Positions 18,063 through 27,067 of a DNA stretch of 64,000 nucleotides are shown piece by piece. Source of the stretch: Roseibium album (lineage in GTDB: Bacteria > Pseudomonadota > Alphaproteobacteria > Rhizobiales > Stappiaceae). Numbering within the stretch: position 1 is the first letter of the stretch; the number at the start of each line of letters is the position of its first letter. Both the position numbers and the translations under genes were made by a program. The notes below the pieces were generated by a model. That model was not told the origin of the DNA. It saw only the letters and a program-made list of their open reading frames with translations, and searched no databases. The DNA lies in NCBI RefSeq assembly GCF_001404515.1, contig NZ_CXWE01000006.1, positions 434,001-498,000 on the forward strand, given 5' to 3'.

Positions 18063-18391
18063 ACTCGTTAACTAAAACTGCCCCAAGGTCATCTTGTCGC
18101 AAGGGAATGCCAACCGGCTGACCTTAAAAGCGACGGGGGCTTTGATTAGCAGTACCGAACATATTCGTCCGGATACTTCCCCAATTTTCAATACCTGGTG
18201 GGTCGCCACGGTGATCACATGAATATCAAGGCGATGTTTTCGCCTGAACTGCTTTTGCAAGACGCTAATACTTTGTCAGGTCGACCAACCTGGCTCTGAA
18301 AACCACAACCGATAGATCGGAAAGATCCATCGGAAAGGCGCCGCTCGGCCTGTTTCAGCCAATGCCGGAGCGTCAGATAGTGAGCTAACGG

Positions 18392-18871
18392 ATGCATGAC
18401 AACACGAATACCAATCTGGAGCCTGGTCTCGATTTCACCGTCCTGGGAGAGAGTCTTGCGCTCATGGCCCAGTGCGATCTTTACAGGTCACGCAGTATCG
18501 ACCAATTCGGCGCATTGGTTCTTCCACCCATGAAACTGGGACAGTTCCGGATCTGGCGCCGCAAGGGTCTGGCGGTGGCGCTGGCAACCTGGGCCTATCT
18601 CGACACGGATACGGAAAAGGCGGTTCTGGAGGACGACACTCCCCTGTCTCCGGACGAATGGTCTTGCGGAACCAATCCGGTTGTCATGGATCTCGTTGCG
18701 CCTTTCGGTGACGGCTTTGCCGCTTCAAGAGATCTGGTGCGTACGGTTTTTCCAGGCCTTGCCTTCAAGGCCGTGCGGCGTGCGGCGGACGGCCGTCCGC
18801 GCCGCGTCGTCCAATTCGCCGGTTTGAATGCCGACGGACAAAAAGTCAGCCGCTCATCCCGAATCTGCTGA
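18392..18871 (+). CDS. RTX toxin-activating lysine acyltransferase (HlyC family) with altered active site
   Basis: HlyC-type enzymes transfer a fatty acyl group from acyl-ACP to internal lysines of RTX proteins in the cytosol before type I secretion. The 159-residue length, the VLPPMKLGQFRIW segment, AVALATWAYLD, and the MDLVAPFGDG motif with the Asp equivalent to HlyC Asp92 (Asp100 here) all fit. However, the segment matching HlyC ASSPLHR reads AQCDLYR. The catalytic His23 is therefore Tyr31 and Ser20 is Cys28. It may be inactive, or use another residue. The ATG at 18392 has only a weak ribosome binding site. It lies directly upstream of the RTX-like gene at 18928, its likely partner. Confidence 0.82.
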   Translation: MHDNTNTNLEPGLDFTVLGESLALMAQCDLYRSRSIDQFGALVLPPMKLGQFRIWRRKGLAVALATWAYLDTDTEKAVLEDDTPLSPDEWSCGTNPVVMDLVAPFGDGFAASRDLVRTVFPGLAFKAVRRAADGRPRRVVQFAGLNADGQKVSRSSRIC

Positions 18872-18927
18872 CTGTTTTTCAAAAAACTTAAATTTAAACA
18901 ATAGCTTGGACAAAAGGAATTTGACTC

Positions 18928-21900
18928 ATGGGAAGTTCTACAAAATCGATTCATCAGACATACAAACTTTGGGGTATCAGCGTTTACAAGAATGCCGGCA
19001 GCGGCAATGACAAACTTTATGGTCACGCTGCAAAGAACCACCTTCTCGGCGGCTCGGGCAATGATACGGTTTACGGATACGGTGGCTGGAACAAGCTTGA
19101 CGGCGGCAGCGGCAACGACCTCGTCAAGGGGTACGGCGGGTCCAACTATCTTTACGGCGGATCCGGACACGACCGCGTCTACGGATACGGTGCCTACAAC
19201 TCCATGTCAGGCGGTTCGGGCAACGATTCCATGTACGGTTATGGCGCAAAGAACAAGATGTGGGGTGGTTCCGGCCACGACTACATGAAGGGAACCGGCG
19301 CATATAACTACATGAGCGGCGGCGATCACAATGACCGCATTTACGGCCATGGCGCCCGCAACGAAATGTATGGCGGCAATCACAATGACAAGCTCTATGG
19401 GTATGGCGCCTCCAACAAGATGGACGGCGGCGCCCACAACGACTCGCTTTATGGCTACGGTGCCCACAACGACATGCAGGGTGGCAGCGGCAACGACTTC
19501 CTGGAAGGCTGGGGAGCAGTCAACATCATGCGGGGCGGCAGCGGTAACGACGTTATCAAAGGGCGCGGCGCACTCAACACCATCTATGGCGACAGCGGCA
19601 ACGACACGATCGAAGCCATTGGCGGCGTCAACAACGTGCATGGCGGCACCGGCGACGACAACATCAAGGGGATCGGCGGAACCAATGTTTTGCGCGGGAA
19701 TGACGGCAACGACACGATAACGGCCGTTGGCGGCGTCAACACCGTTTTCGGCGATGCAGGCGATGACACGATGATCAGTGCCGGTGGCGTCAATGTCATG
19801 TTCGGTGGAACCGGCAACGACAAGATGATTGCCAGCGCCCTTCTGGCGACCAGCCAGAGCGGCGAAGCGGGTGACGACACGATGGTCGCTGTCAGCAACG
19901 CCAACCTTCAATGGGGTGGCGACGGCAACGACACCATGGTCGGCATCGGCAACCTCAACATCCAGTCGGGCGGAAATGGCGACGATCTCCTTCTGGCGGC
20001 CGGTCAGACCAATGTCCAGCTCGGCCAGGACGGCAAGGACAAGATGTTCGCCGTTGGCAGCCTGAATGTGCAGGTCGGCGGTGACGGTGAGGATCTGGCC
20101 GTCGCTGTCGGCAGCACCAATATCCAGTATGGCGGCAACGATGCCGATATCCTGGTCGCCGGTGGTGGCGCCAACATTCAGATCGGCGGCACCGGAAATG
20201 ACTGGCTGATCGGCGCTGGCAGAGGCAACGTCCAGTTCGGTGCGGAGCTCTGGTCAACGATCCCCGATGGCGTCAGTCTTGCCGGGTTCGATCTCGACGC
20301 GGCGAAGGACAAGCTAGCCGATTACGCCAATTCAACCGGCTCCGACGGCACCAACGTCATGCTGGCTGGTGGTGAACTCAACATCCAGCTCGGCGGCGCA
20401 GAAACGGACATTGCCATCGGTGCCGGCAAAGGCAACATCCAGGCAGGCGGCGGTGGCAGCGACGTCCTTCTCGGTGGCGGCAAGGGTAACCTGCAGTCCG
20501 GTGGCGACGGCACGGACCTGATGATCGGTCTCGGCCGGGTCAACGTCCAGGAAGGCGGCGGTGACACCGATGTCATGATCGCGGTGGAACGCGGCAAGGA
20601 TGCCGGTGTCCAGCTGCAGTTCGGCGGCGATGCGACCGACTTCATGATCACCCGCGGCGGTGACGGCGAAGCCGACCCGTTCAAGGCCTTCATAGATCAC
20701 TTTAAGGAAAAGGCTGCCGAAAAGGCGGACGAAAACAAGGACGAGCAAAGCAACGACACGGAAGCGACCTCGACGACGACCGAAAACTCCGGTTCCGATG
20801 ACACCAAAAAGCAGAGCCTCACGGAGAAAATGAAGGAAAACGCCCCTTCGCTGAACCTGCAGTTCGGCGGTGACGGCGGCGACCTCTTCAACACCGGTGG
20901 CGATCTGGGCTTCCAGATGGGCGAGGAAGGCAACGATATTTTCCTTGGCGGCGGATCGTTCAACTTCTCCTTCGGTGGCAACGGCGACGACCTGATGATG
21001 ATGACGGGTGAAAAGACGAACTTCGTCTTCGGTCAGGACGGCGGCGACTGGCTGATCGACACAGGGGCATTCTCGGACTTGTTCTGGTCGGCGGTCTTTC
21101 CGCAGCTGCCGGATTTCGGCACGGGCGACAGCTCCGATGCATCTTCCCTGCTGCCCTTCGATCTGGCGTTCGGCGAAACACTGTCAGGCATCAACGACAA
21201 GGTGGACAGCGTCAAGGCGTTCCTGGATGAGATGAACCCGCTTGACGACATTGTCGATGCGGTCGGTGACGTCGTCGACGATGCCAAGGAAGCTGTCGAA
21301 GACATTCACGACACGATTACCTCCATCTTTGACTATTCCAGCACTCAATATTTTGGCGGCAGTGGCAACGACTTCCTGACCGGAGGCAAGGCCGGTGGCG
21401 ATGCGATAGGCGGCCAGGGCGACGACACTTACCTCTTCACCTTCGGCTCGACCGGTGAGATGGATGTCGACGAGGCTGGCCTCGACGCAGCGCGTGAACT
21501 CGGTGACTTTGTTGGATTGGCCAGCGACAAGCTGGACGCCATCTCCGGTGGCGGTGGCGGCTCCGATGTTCTGGAACTTCGAAACGCCGGCGAAATGGAT
21601 GCCAGCGATCTACGGTTCTTTGTTGAAGGCGGCAAAGACCTGGTGATCGAGGGCGATGGCGGCAGCGTCCGGATCAAGAACATGCACGAGGAAGCGACCA
21701 AGGTGGAAACCCTTCGTATCGTCGGTGAAAACGGGACGCAGGACATAGATATCGGGTCAGCCTTTGATGACGGACTTTTCGTCTTTACCTGGTCGGATCG
21801 TTCGGGAGCAACCGGGATCGAGGCACTCGATGATTTTGAAGAAACCTTCGACGACCCAACAGCCGGCATGATCGATTTCGACGGTTACTTCGGGGCACAT

Positions 21901-22083
21901 AGTGCCGAAAGTTCAACCGAACTCGCCTTCGCGAACGCGTTTGACGGGTGGATGGACACGATTGTCGATGCAGGTTCCAGCTTGCCTATCGTTGGCGGCA
22001 CGATCGGCGCGGCAGGTGAGCTCGCCGAAAGTGTCTTCGCCTTCCAGACCCCCGAAGTGCCGGACGAGTTCAGCTTCCTCTGA
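18928..22083 (+). CDS. RTX-like calcium-binding repeat protein, probable type I secretion substrate
   Basis: 1051 residues, Gly- and Asp-rich and acidic, with no signal peptide. From about residue 21 to 435 it is a run of some 23 tandem 18-residue units. Each unit is one canonical RTX nonapeptide (xxGGxGNDx) followed by a second nonapeptide ending G-x-x-N. A further group of units lies at about 490-570 and another at about 640-705, separated by an acidic Lys/Glu-rich linker (about 590-640). The remainder contains a short hydrolase-free region, one more GGSGND unit, and a C-terminus ending in EFSFL, as expected for a T1SS signal. No hydrophobic pore-forming domain precedes the repeats, unlike HlyA-type toxins. 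AAGGA stands before the ATG. No type I secretion genes are in the window. Confidence 0.85.
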   Translation: MGSSTKSIHQTYKLWGISVYKNAGSGNDKLYGHAAKNHLLGGSGNDTVYGYGGWNKLDGGSGNDLVKGYGGSNYLYGGSGHDRVYGYGAYNSMSGGSGNDSMYGYGAKNKMWGGSGHDYMKGTGAYNYMSGGDHNDRIYGHGARNEMYGGNHNDKLYGYGASNKMDGGAHNDSLYGYGAHNDMQGGSGNDFLEGWGAVNIMRGGSGNDVIKGRGALNTIYGDSGNDTIEAIGGVNNVHGGTGDDNIKGIGGTNVLRGNDGNDTITAVGGVNTVFGDAGDDTMISAGGVNVMFGGTGNDKMIASALLATSQSGEAGDDTMVAVSNANLQWGGDGNDTMVGIGNLNIQSGGNGDDLLLAAGQTNVQLGQDGKDKMFAVGSLNVQVGGDGEDLAVAVGSTNIQYGGNDADILVAGGGANIQIGGTGNDWLIGAGRGNVQFGAELWSTIPDGVSLAGFDLDAAKDKLADYANSTGSDGTNVMLAGGELNIQLGGAETDIAIGAGKGNIQAGGGGSDVLLGGGKGNLQSGGDGTDLMIGLGRVNVQEGGGDTDVMIAVERGKDAGVQLQFGGDATDFMITRGGDGEADPFKAFIDHFKEKAAEKADENKDEQSNDTEATSTTTENSGSDDTKKQSLTEKMKENAPSLNLQFGGDGGDLFNTGGDLGFQMGEEGNDIFLGGGSFNFSFGGNGDDLMMMTGEKTNFVFGQDGGDWLIDTGAFSDLFWSAVFPQLPDFGTGDSSDASSLLPFDLAFGETLSGINDKVDSVKAFLDEMNPLDDIVDAVGDVVDDAKEAVEDIHDTITSIFDYSSTQYFGGSGNDFLTGGKAGGDAIGGQGDDTYLFTFGSTGEMDVDEAGLDAARELGDFVGLASDKLDAISGGGGGSDVLELRNAGEMDASDLRFFVEGGKDLVIEGDGGSVRIKNMHEEATKVETLRIVGENGTQDIDIGSAFDDGLFVFTWSDRSGATGIEALDDFEETFDDPTAGMIDFDGYFGAHSAESSTELAFANAFDGWMDTIVDAGSSLPIVGGTIGAAGELAESVFAFQTPEVPDEFSFL

Positions 22084-22107
22084 TCAGGGAATTCTCCAAA
22101 CATCCTT

Positions 22108-22149
22108 CGCCGGGGAGTTATGTTGCGCGCGCAACTCAACTCCCCGGCG
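22108..22149 (+). terminator. Large hairpin after the RTX-like gene
   Basis: A perfect 12-bp stem (22108-22119 with 22138-22149), with a second 7-bp stem (22122-22128 with 22129-22135) nested inside. It starts 25 bp past the stop codon. There is no T tract, so it may be a terminator or a 3'-end stabiliser. Confidence 0.6.
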
Positions 22150-22238
22150 CATGTGTTTCGGCTTCACTCGATCGCATGAGCCGGGATGAGTTACGTCTTT
22201 CTGGATCGCGACCAACCCGCCGGGCAGGCCTAAGCCCT

Positions 22239-24221
22239 TCAGAAGTTGTTGATTGCCGTCCCCAATTGCTTGCGCAGTTCGGCAAGGCGTGCTTCGAGCC
22301 GCAGAGTTTCCTTGTCGAGCTCCTCGATCCTGGTTTCGGAGTTATCCAGTTTTTGAAGCGAGCGCTTGTAAAGGTCCGACCCCGGAGACAGCGCCGAAAG
22401 ATTGGCACGGTGGCGCTGCTGATTGTTGATCTCCTCAGACTTTCCTTTGCGTGAATATTGTATTTGAGACTGTACCTGCGTCCTTTCTGCCTGCATGTCA
22501 GCGAGGGCCCTCAGCTTGTCGGCACTCTCCGTGTCAGGAACCCGTCGCACGAGGTTCAACAGGCCGATTTGGTCCGTGTTGAAAAGGGCATGCCTTTCTT
22601 CCAGCGTCCGCTCCGCTTCCACGGTTGCGGCAACCGTCTCGCCCATTGGTACAGTGAGTTTCAAGCGGCGGTGCGTTTTAGTGGAATCCAGGTACTCGGG
22701 CGATGAAAAGCGCCAGCCTTCCCGGCGGGGATGCTCAATGATAACCTGGCGGTCACCGTCGGGAGCGCCCCTGACGGTGTAGACCGTCTTCGATCTTTCC
22801 TTGACGGTTGCTGTCAGTATGCCACCGCTGACCTTGACCGACGTGATCTCCTGTGTCGGTTCGGTTTCCGTTGCCACCCTCACCTTGCGATCGGTCGCGA
22901 AACTCGCCATGCGAAGTTCACCAGCCGGCATCCCGTTGATCTGCGCATCGCCGACGTAACCTTCCTTTCTGTCGTAGACGGTCAGGATGCCCTTCGGCAG
23001 GCTGGAGTCTGTTTCATTCTTGATCAGGATCGCTGCGATTGGGTGGTCAAGGCCACTCTCGGGCTGGAAGACCGACACGCTCTCGGCCGAAACAACCGCA
23101 TCGACAATCGGCGCCGAAAGCGTTTCGCCGCTTTCCAGGTCAATCGCGTCAGGAAGCGCAAAAAACGCCGTTACTGCGCCTTCTTCCGCTTGTCCGACCT
23201 GAGCCTGCGCCATCGCCTCCTCCATTGGCGGGGCCGCTGCAGGCGCGGCGAAAGCGAATGTCTGTCTCGCTTCAGCACCATCGATCCTGCGTCTTATTCC
23301 ACTGCCCCCATCGAGCGCGCCCGCACCCAGTTTCATCATTGCGCCGCTGTCTGCCCTGGGCACATAGCCGCCGGCAACATCGACCGGCACTTCCGGTCTT
23401 TGCCGCCAGTAAAGATCATGCAAGCGCTGTTTCAAGGTGACCGGCGCTCCGGACGACAATTTCACCCGCACATCGTCCCAGTCTTCGCCACTTGCATTTT
23501 CAAGCACTGCCCAGGCCTGAAGCCGGGCCTTGTCCTCCGGCAGCATGACAACCCGGTAGGCCGTCTTCCAGATCGGCGTCGGCACGACATAAGAGACGGA
23601 GACTTCGCGAGCCCCCTCACCGGCAACCTTGATCGAGACGGTTCTTGCGCCATCCGACTTGCCGCTTCCGACGGCAGACAAGGCTCTTGAGACTTTCTGC
23701 TGGATATCATCGTCGAGAAACCGGATGACCGTGTCCGGTTCCAGATCGACGCCGAGAATGCTGCCATCGCTCAAGATAGACGCCACGCTGACCTGTCCGT
23801 CATTGCCCTTGTTCTGCACCGACACGCCCATCACCAGGCCCTCGACCAGGGTGCCCTGCTTTTCCAACTGGACACGTGTTCCCTGCAGTTTTGACAGCAG
23901 CCTCGCGGGCGATTGAAGATCTTCGGCGGCAAAGGGCAGGTTCTTGAACGTTTCGGCAAGCGGATTGGGACCCGGCAGAGAAAGGCCTTCGACAACACCC
24001 GTTGCATCGTAAACCACGATGCTTTTCAGAATATCGTTCACCTGTTCCAGCGGAACGGTCATCAATATCTCGCCGGTACTGTCGATTTCCGCCTTGCGGA
24101 CGATCTCGGCCAGACCGCCGGACGACAATGTAATGCTCGTGATCGGACCGTTTTCTTCCGCTTCGGCAAGGGCGGAAAAGGTGACGCAGAGAAAGGCAAT
24201 TGCAGGCAAACGCATAATCAT
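22239..24221 (-). CDS. DUF4139 domain-containing exported protein
   Basis: The ATG at 24221 is preceded by GGAG at seven bases. A short signal peptide (LPAIAFLCVTFSALAEAEE) suggests periplasmic or surface location. The body matches DUF4139, beta-rich proteins with a conserved VPTPIWKTAYRVV-type strand, an ENASGEDWDDV motif and a later YTVRGAPDGDRQVIIEHPRR segment. The last 100 residues or so form a coiled coil rich in Glu, Arg, Gln and Leu. DUF4139 proteins have no agreed function; some link to envelope mucoidy phenotypes. 660 residues is normal. It faces the RTX-like gene (convergent), and the large hairpin between them could serve both. Confidence 0.82.
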   Translation of the reverse strand: MIMRLPAIAFLCVTFSALAEAEENGPITSITLSSGGLAEIVRKAEIDSTGEILMTVPLEQVNDILKSIVVYDATGVVEGLSLPGPNPLAETFKNLPFAAEDLQSPARLLSKLQGTRVQLEKQGTLVEGLVMGVSVQNKGNDGQVSVASILSDGSILGVDLEPDTVIRFLDDDIQQKVSRALSAVGSGKSDGARTVSIKVAGEGAREVSVSYVVPTPIWKTAYRVVMLPEDKARLQAWAVLENASGEDWDDVRVKLSSGAPVTLKQRLHDLYWRQRPEVPVDVAGGYVPRADSGAMMKLGAGALDGGSGIRRRIDGAEARQTFAFAAPAAAPPMEEAMAQAQVGQAEEGAVTAFFALPDAIDLESGETLSAPIVDAVVSAESVSVFQPESGLDHPIAAILIKNETDSSLPKGILTVYDRKEGYVGDAQINGMPAGELRMASFATDRKVRVATETEPTQEITSVKVSGGILTATVKERSKTVYTVRGAPDGDRQVIIEHPRREGWRFSSPEYLDSTKTHRRLKLTVPMGETVAATVEAERTLEERHALFNTDQIGLLNLVRRVPDTESADKLRALADMQAERTQVQSQIQYSRKGKSEEINNQQRHRANLSALSPGSDLYKRSLQKLDNSETRIEELDKETLRLEARLAELRKQLGTAINNF

Positions 24222-24507
24222 CAAAACACTCCAACGCAGCTATTGGTGGCAGAGCGTCCTTGATAATTGCGGCCATAGTGGGAATGGCCAACAAATGCTG
24301 GTCATCGTAACGGTGCCTATGGCTATAACCATTTGGAGCGGCATATCCGAGTACCCCGCAGCCTGGATTCAAGGGCGATCAGCCCAATGGTGGCAATGCC
24401 CCGGTCGCGCAGACGCCCGATGCCTCGTCTCCCGTTGCGCGAACCACCAGGTCGACCGGGGCGTTTCTTTTTGCGAGATCGACAGGTCCCGTCTTCTCGA
24501 GCCACGA

Positions 24508-25449
24508 CTAGTAGCTTCGATGAAGTCGCATGCGATCCCATTTGTAGTAGATGCCAATTTCGGTTCCACCCGAAACTCCCGGAATGTCGACCGCAGTCAG
24601 GTTTTTCTCCGAATAGTCGATCAGAGCTTCGCCATACAGCGTCTTGGCAAGACCCGGCAGTTCGGTCCGCAGGGCCTCAAAGGCCGGGTCACCGCCCTTC
24701 GCCCAATCCGCAAGCTTGTCCATCCTCTGCACAACTCTAGAGTTCGTGGCCATGCCTTCTGCCACTTTCTTGATGATGTTCGGAAGGTTGCTTGATGCGA
24801 TCTTTGCCGCCTTTGGATCAAGGAACGTTTTCCACTTTCCCCCGACACTCAAGGCCCAATCTGTCCCGGTGGACACATGGCCATCAAAGCTGGCCGCTGT
24901 CGGAAATCCCGTCGCCAGGACGATCGCCGCGCCGCCAGACACACCCGCAATTGCACCCAGACGTCCCGAAGAAGTTGATATCACCGCTACCGCCGGGTTT
25001 TCGTCACCCACCTTGCACAATATGCCGATAGCAGCCTCGCCCGACACTCCGGCACCAACGCTTGCCTTGAAAAGAAGTCCACCCCAAGCGTGCGCTCTTC
25101 CTTTGGCCAGTTGAGGTTTCCAGGAGCTGAAATTACCGTAGACCGTGCCGCCAAAGAAACTCTGGCCGTCTCCCCAACGTGCCTCGAATGCTCCATCCCT
25201 GTCCCAGTTTCGGGACAAGCCACAGATCCTCTTTCCCGACCCTGATTCTTTCAGGTTGAATTTCCAACCGTTTACGTCCCCGGTCCAGGCGCCCATACCG
25301 GCGCTCGTGAAACGTCGAAACCCCGCCGGAATAGGCCGCACAATTCGCCAGGTTCCGCTGTAGTTGGTGTCCTTGTCTATCTGAAGAACAACCTTCATCT
25401 TCGGATTCTGTTTTGATGCCGGGATAATAATATCTATCAGGAACGACAT
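24508..25449 (-). CDS. Unrecognised 313-residue protein
   Basis: I do not recognise this family. An AGAGG ribosome binding site lies seven bases before the ATG, and codon use resembles that of neighbours, so the gene looks real. There is no signal peptide. The N-terminal 100 residues are rich in Trp, Gly and aromatic residues, with a beta-strand pattern (KVVLQIDKDTNYSGTWRIV). Residues of about 115-190 are a Gly/Ala/Ser-rich, mildly hydrophobic stretch with GAGVSGEAAIGIL and GAIAGVSGGAAIVLATGF. The last 100 residues are probably helical with scattered Lys. The Gly/Ala-rich stretch could be membrane-active, which would suit a secreted effector, but this is speculation. Confidence 0.6.
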   Translation of the reverse strand: MSFLIDIIIPASKQNPKMKVVLQIDKDTNYSGTWRIVRPIPAGFRRFTSAGMGAWTGDVNGWKFNLKESGSGKRICGLSRNWDRDGAFEARWGDGQSFFGGTVYGNFSSWKPQLAKGRAHAWGGLLFKASVGAGVSGEAAIGILCKVGDENPAVAVISTSSGRLGAIAGVSGGAAIVLATGFPTAASFDGHVSTGTDWALSVGGKWKTFLDPKAAKIASSNLPNIIKKVAEGMATNSRVVQRMDKLADWAKGGDPAFEALRTELPGLAKTLYGEALIDYSEKNLTAVDIPGVSGGTEIGIYYKWDRMRLHRSY

Positions 25450-25995
25450 GATTCAGCCTCTACAATGACTACAAAAAATATCTACAACGGTGACAAGGAT
25501 TTCTTTTTGCTAACTCGTGAAGCAAATACAGTTTCCCGAAACCAGTTTTACCATCACCACCAGACTGTCTCCGAGCGCATTAGAGTCATACTCACAATGA
25601 GACTGCGGCTTGCGTTCCGACCAGTTCGCGGTTCCCGGTCAGCCCCGACACGCCGATCCAGCATTATCCCTTTGCATTCAAGCGTCCGATCCGGTTTTCA
25701 TGTGAACACACCTCACATCGGCTACGCATGATCTGCGTAATTTCAGAAGTAACTCGTTCGCTACTTTACTATTTTCGTTTTTAATTTCTAATTCGATTCA
25801 AATTTCTTCCGAATTTATCGCAAATACCAACTCTCTTCAACGATGGAAGCCTGCACAGTGCTGGAGAGCGCCAAAACCAACACTTGGAGATGCAGAAGGG
25901 TTTCCATTCACACACGAAGTTCGTTGGCTCAAATCCGGTCTTGACCTGCAACCGTCCAGCCTGGCAAGTGCGATACGCATCGGCGAAAGCCGCAT
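25450..25995. other. Intergenic region with no recognised gene
   Basis: About 545 bp between two minus-strand genes. It is AT-rich around 25740-25830. Short frames on either strand lack ribosome binding sites and recognisable protein features. A TGTGA/TCACA pair near 25700-25716 has a 7-base spacer and is off-consensus. I see no RNA gene or terminator. Confidence 0.5.
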
Positions 25996-26802
25996 TCAGT
26001 CGTCTTCCGGTGTTGCCTCGGTTTTGCCAAGCCCATCAACCGCCGAGGCAAGCTTGACCAGATTGGCTGCATAAAACCCCGCCGCGTTGATGCAGTTTGT
26101 TTCCAGCAACTTCAGTCCCTGCCCGGTTCTGCAGATGTCGAGCACATAGGCAGGTGAGTAGCCGGCATTGCGGTCGACCATTTCCTGCGCGAATTGCAAC
26201 GCATCTTCATCAATCTCGTGCCGGTAGACGACCCTTGATCCTTCCTTGTAGAGCGACCAGGTGACTATCGTCCCGTTGATGGCCCATAACCGCCATTCCT
26301 TGAGAATACGGACGGGCTCGGTTAACATCAGCAACGTGTCATGGCGCAGCGAGCCGTTCGGGATTTCGTCTTCCTTCAAAGCGATTACATTTTCAGCCAT
26401 GCGGAGTATTTCGTCCGTTGCCTTCACATTGCCGGGCTCTTCCTTGCTGTCATCAACCGGACGTATGAACCATGACCTTCCATCGTCAGCCAATTGCTCT
26501 GGAAAATCGCGAATTGTCAGAAAGAGCGCGTCGGCACCGTTCAGAAGAAAGGGTTGCCAGCTTTTTTCGTGAACGAACGGCCGCAACCGGAAGATGCCCG
26601 GCCTGTATCCTCTGGCCTTGGCGTATCGCCAAAGCGTATAAGACCCGAACATGACCACCGCATCCGTAATCGGGATGTCGGGCTCCGGAATGAGATCGCC
26701 GACAAAGGGCACGACCTTGTGCCATGAGTACGGAATGCCGAGCCTGTCAAGCGCTTCAGCCAGCTTGTGCGTATCTTCGAATTCCTGCAGCAGCCAATGC
26801 AT
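25996..26802 (-). CDS. ATP-grasp protein of the R2K type (DUF4343-like)
   Basis: Resembles the R2K clade of ATP-grasp ligases. There is an N-terminal pre-ATP-grasp region (VVMFGSYTLWRYAKARGYRPGIF). A middle region has FIRPVDDSKEEPG, in which Arg and Asp replace the usual Lys, hence R2K. The C-terminal half contains ILKEWRLWAINGTIVTWSLYK and a metal-binding LKLLETNCINAAGFYAA, where Glu and Asn hold Mg2+. Such enzymes join a carboxylate to an amine or similar group at the expense of ATP; the R2K clade is often linked to phage, peptide-tagging or glycan loci. It sits beside the glycan genes but is divergent from the next one. Substrate unknown. Confidence 0.72.
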   Translation of the reverse strand: MHWLLQEFEDTHKLAEALDRLGIPYSWHKVVPFVGDLIPEPDIPITDAVVMFGSYTLWRYAKARGYRPGIFRLRPFVHEKSWQPFLLNGADALFLTIRDFPEQLADDGRSWFIRPVDDSKEEPGNVKATDEILRMAENVIALKEDEIPNGSLRHDTLLMLTEPVRILKEWRLWAINGTIVTWSLYKEGSRVVYRHEIDEDALQFAQEMVDRNAGYSPAYVLDICRTGQGLKLLETNCINAAGFYAANLVKLASAVDGLGKTEATPEDD

Positions 26803-27067
26803 TCCGTTACTCGCCTCTCAGGTAAGCGCGCAAGACGCTCAAGCCAACATCACCGGCCAATGTATTGCCCGCGGCTATTTTGGTGATCTTCCGAGCAATC
26901 ATCAGAGATAACCAAACCGAGGAAGATAAAACCGATACCAATTCCGGAAATACACAAGTTTCAAAACCACTATCCCCAGACGAATTGAGGATATCAACTC
27001 CTCGGACTGCGCGCTGAATGACGGACTGATATGCTAAAAGCCGTGATTCCAACGGGACTAAGACGAG

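Larger units (their letters stand above)
17849..18391. other. Long AT-rich intergenic region upstream of the acyltransferase/RTX locus
   Basis: About 540 bp without a convincing gene, clearly richer in A and T than its neighbours over the first 220 bp. It holds three palindromes of the form GTGA-N6-TCAC, annotated separately, and a perfect GTGATCAC at 18211-18218. It probably contains the promoter and control sites for the genes at 18392 and 18928. Confidence 0.6.

Noticed and set aside
18211..18218. GTGATCAC as a fourth operator in the RTX upstream region
   Set aside because: It is a perfect 8-bp palindrome but has no spacer between half-sites, so it does not fit the GTGA-N6-TCAC pattern and can occur by chance.
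25700..25716. A TGTGA...TCACA pair resembling another CRP-type operator
   Set aside because: The spacer is seven bases instead of six and the site is not near a gene start on the plus strand, so it is weaker than the three sites at 17923-18062.
25465..25731. A plus-strand frame of about 88 codons in the gap after the unrecognised 313-residue gene
   Set aside because: Its composition is unlike protein (low complexity with many Arg and Ser near the end), and no ribosome binding site or motif supports it.
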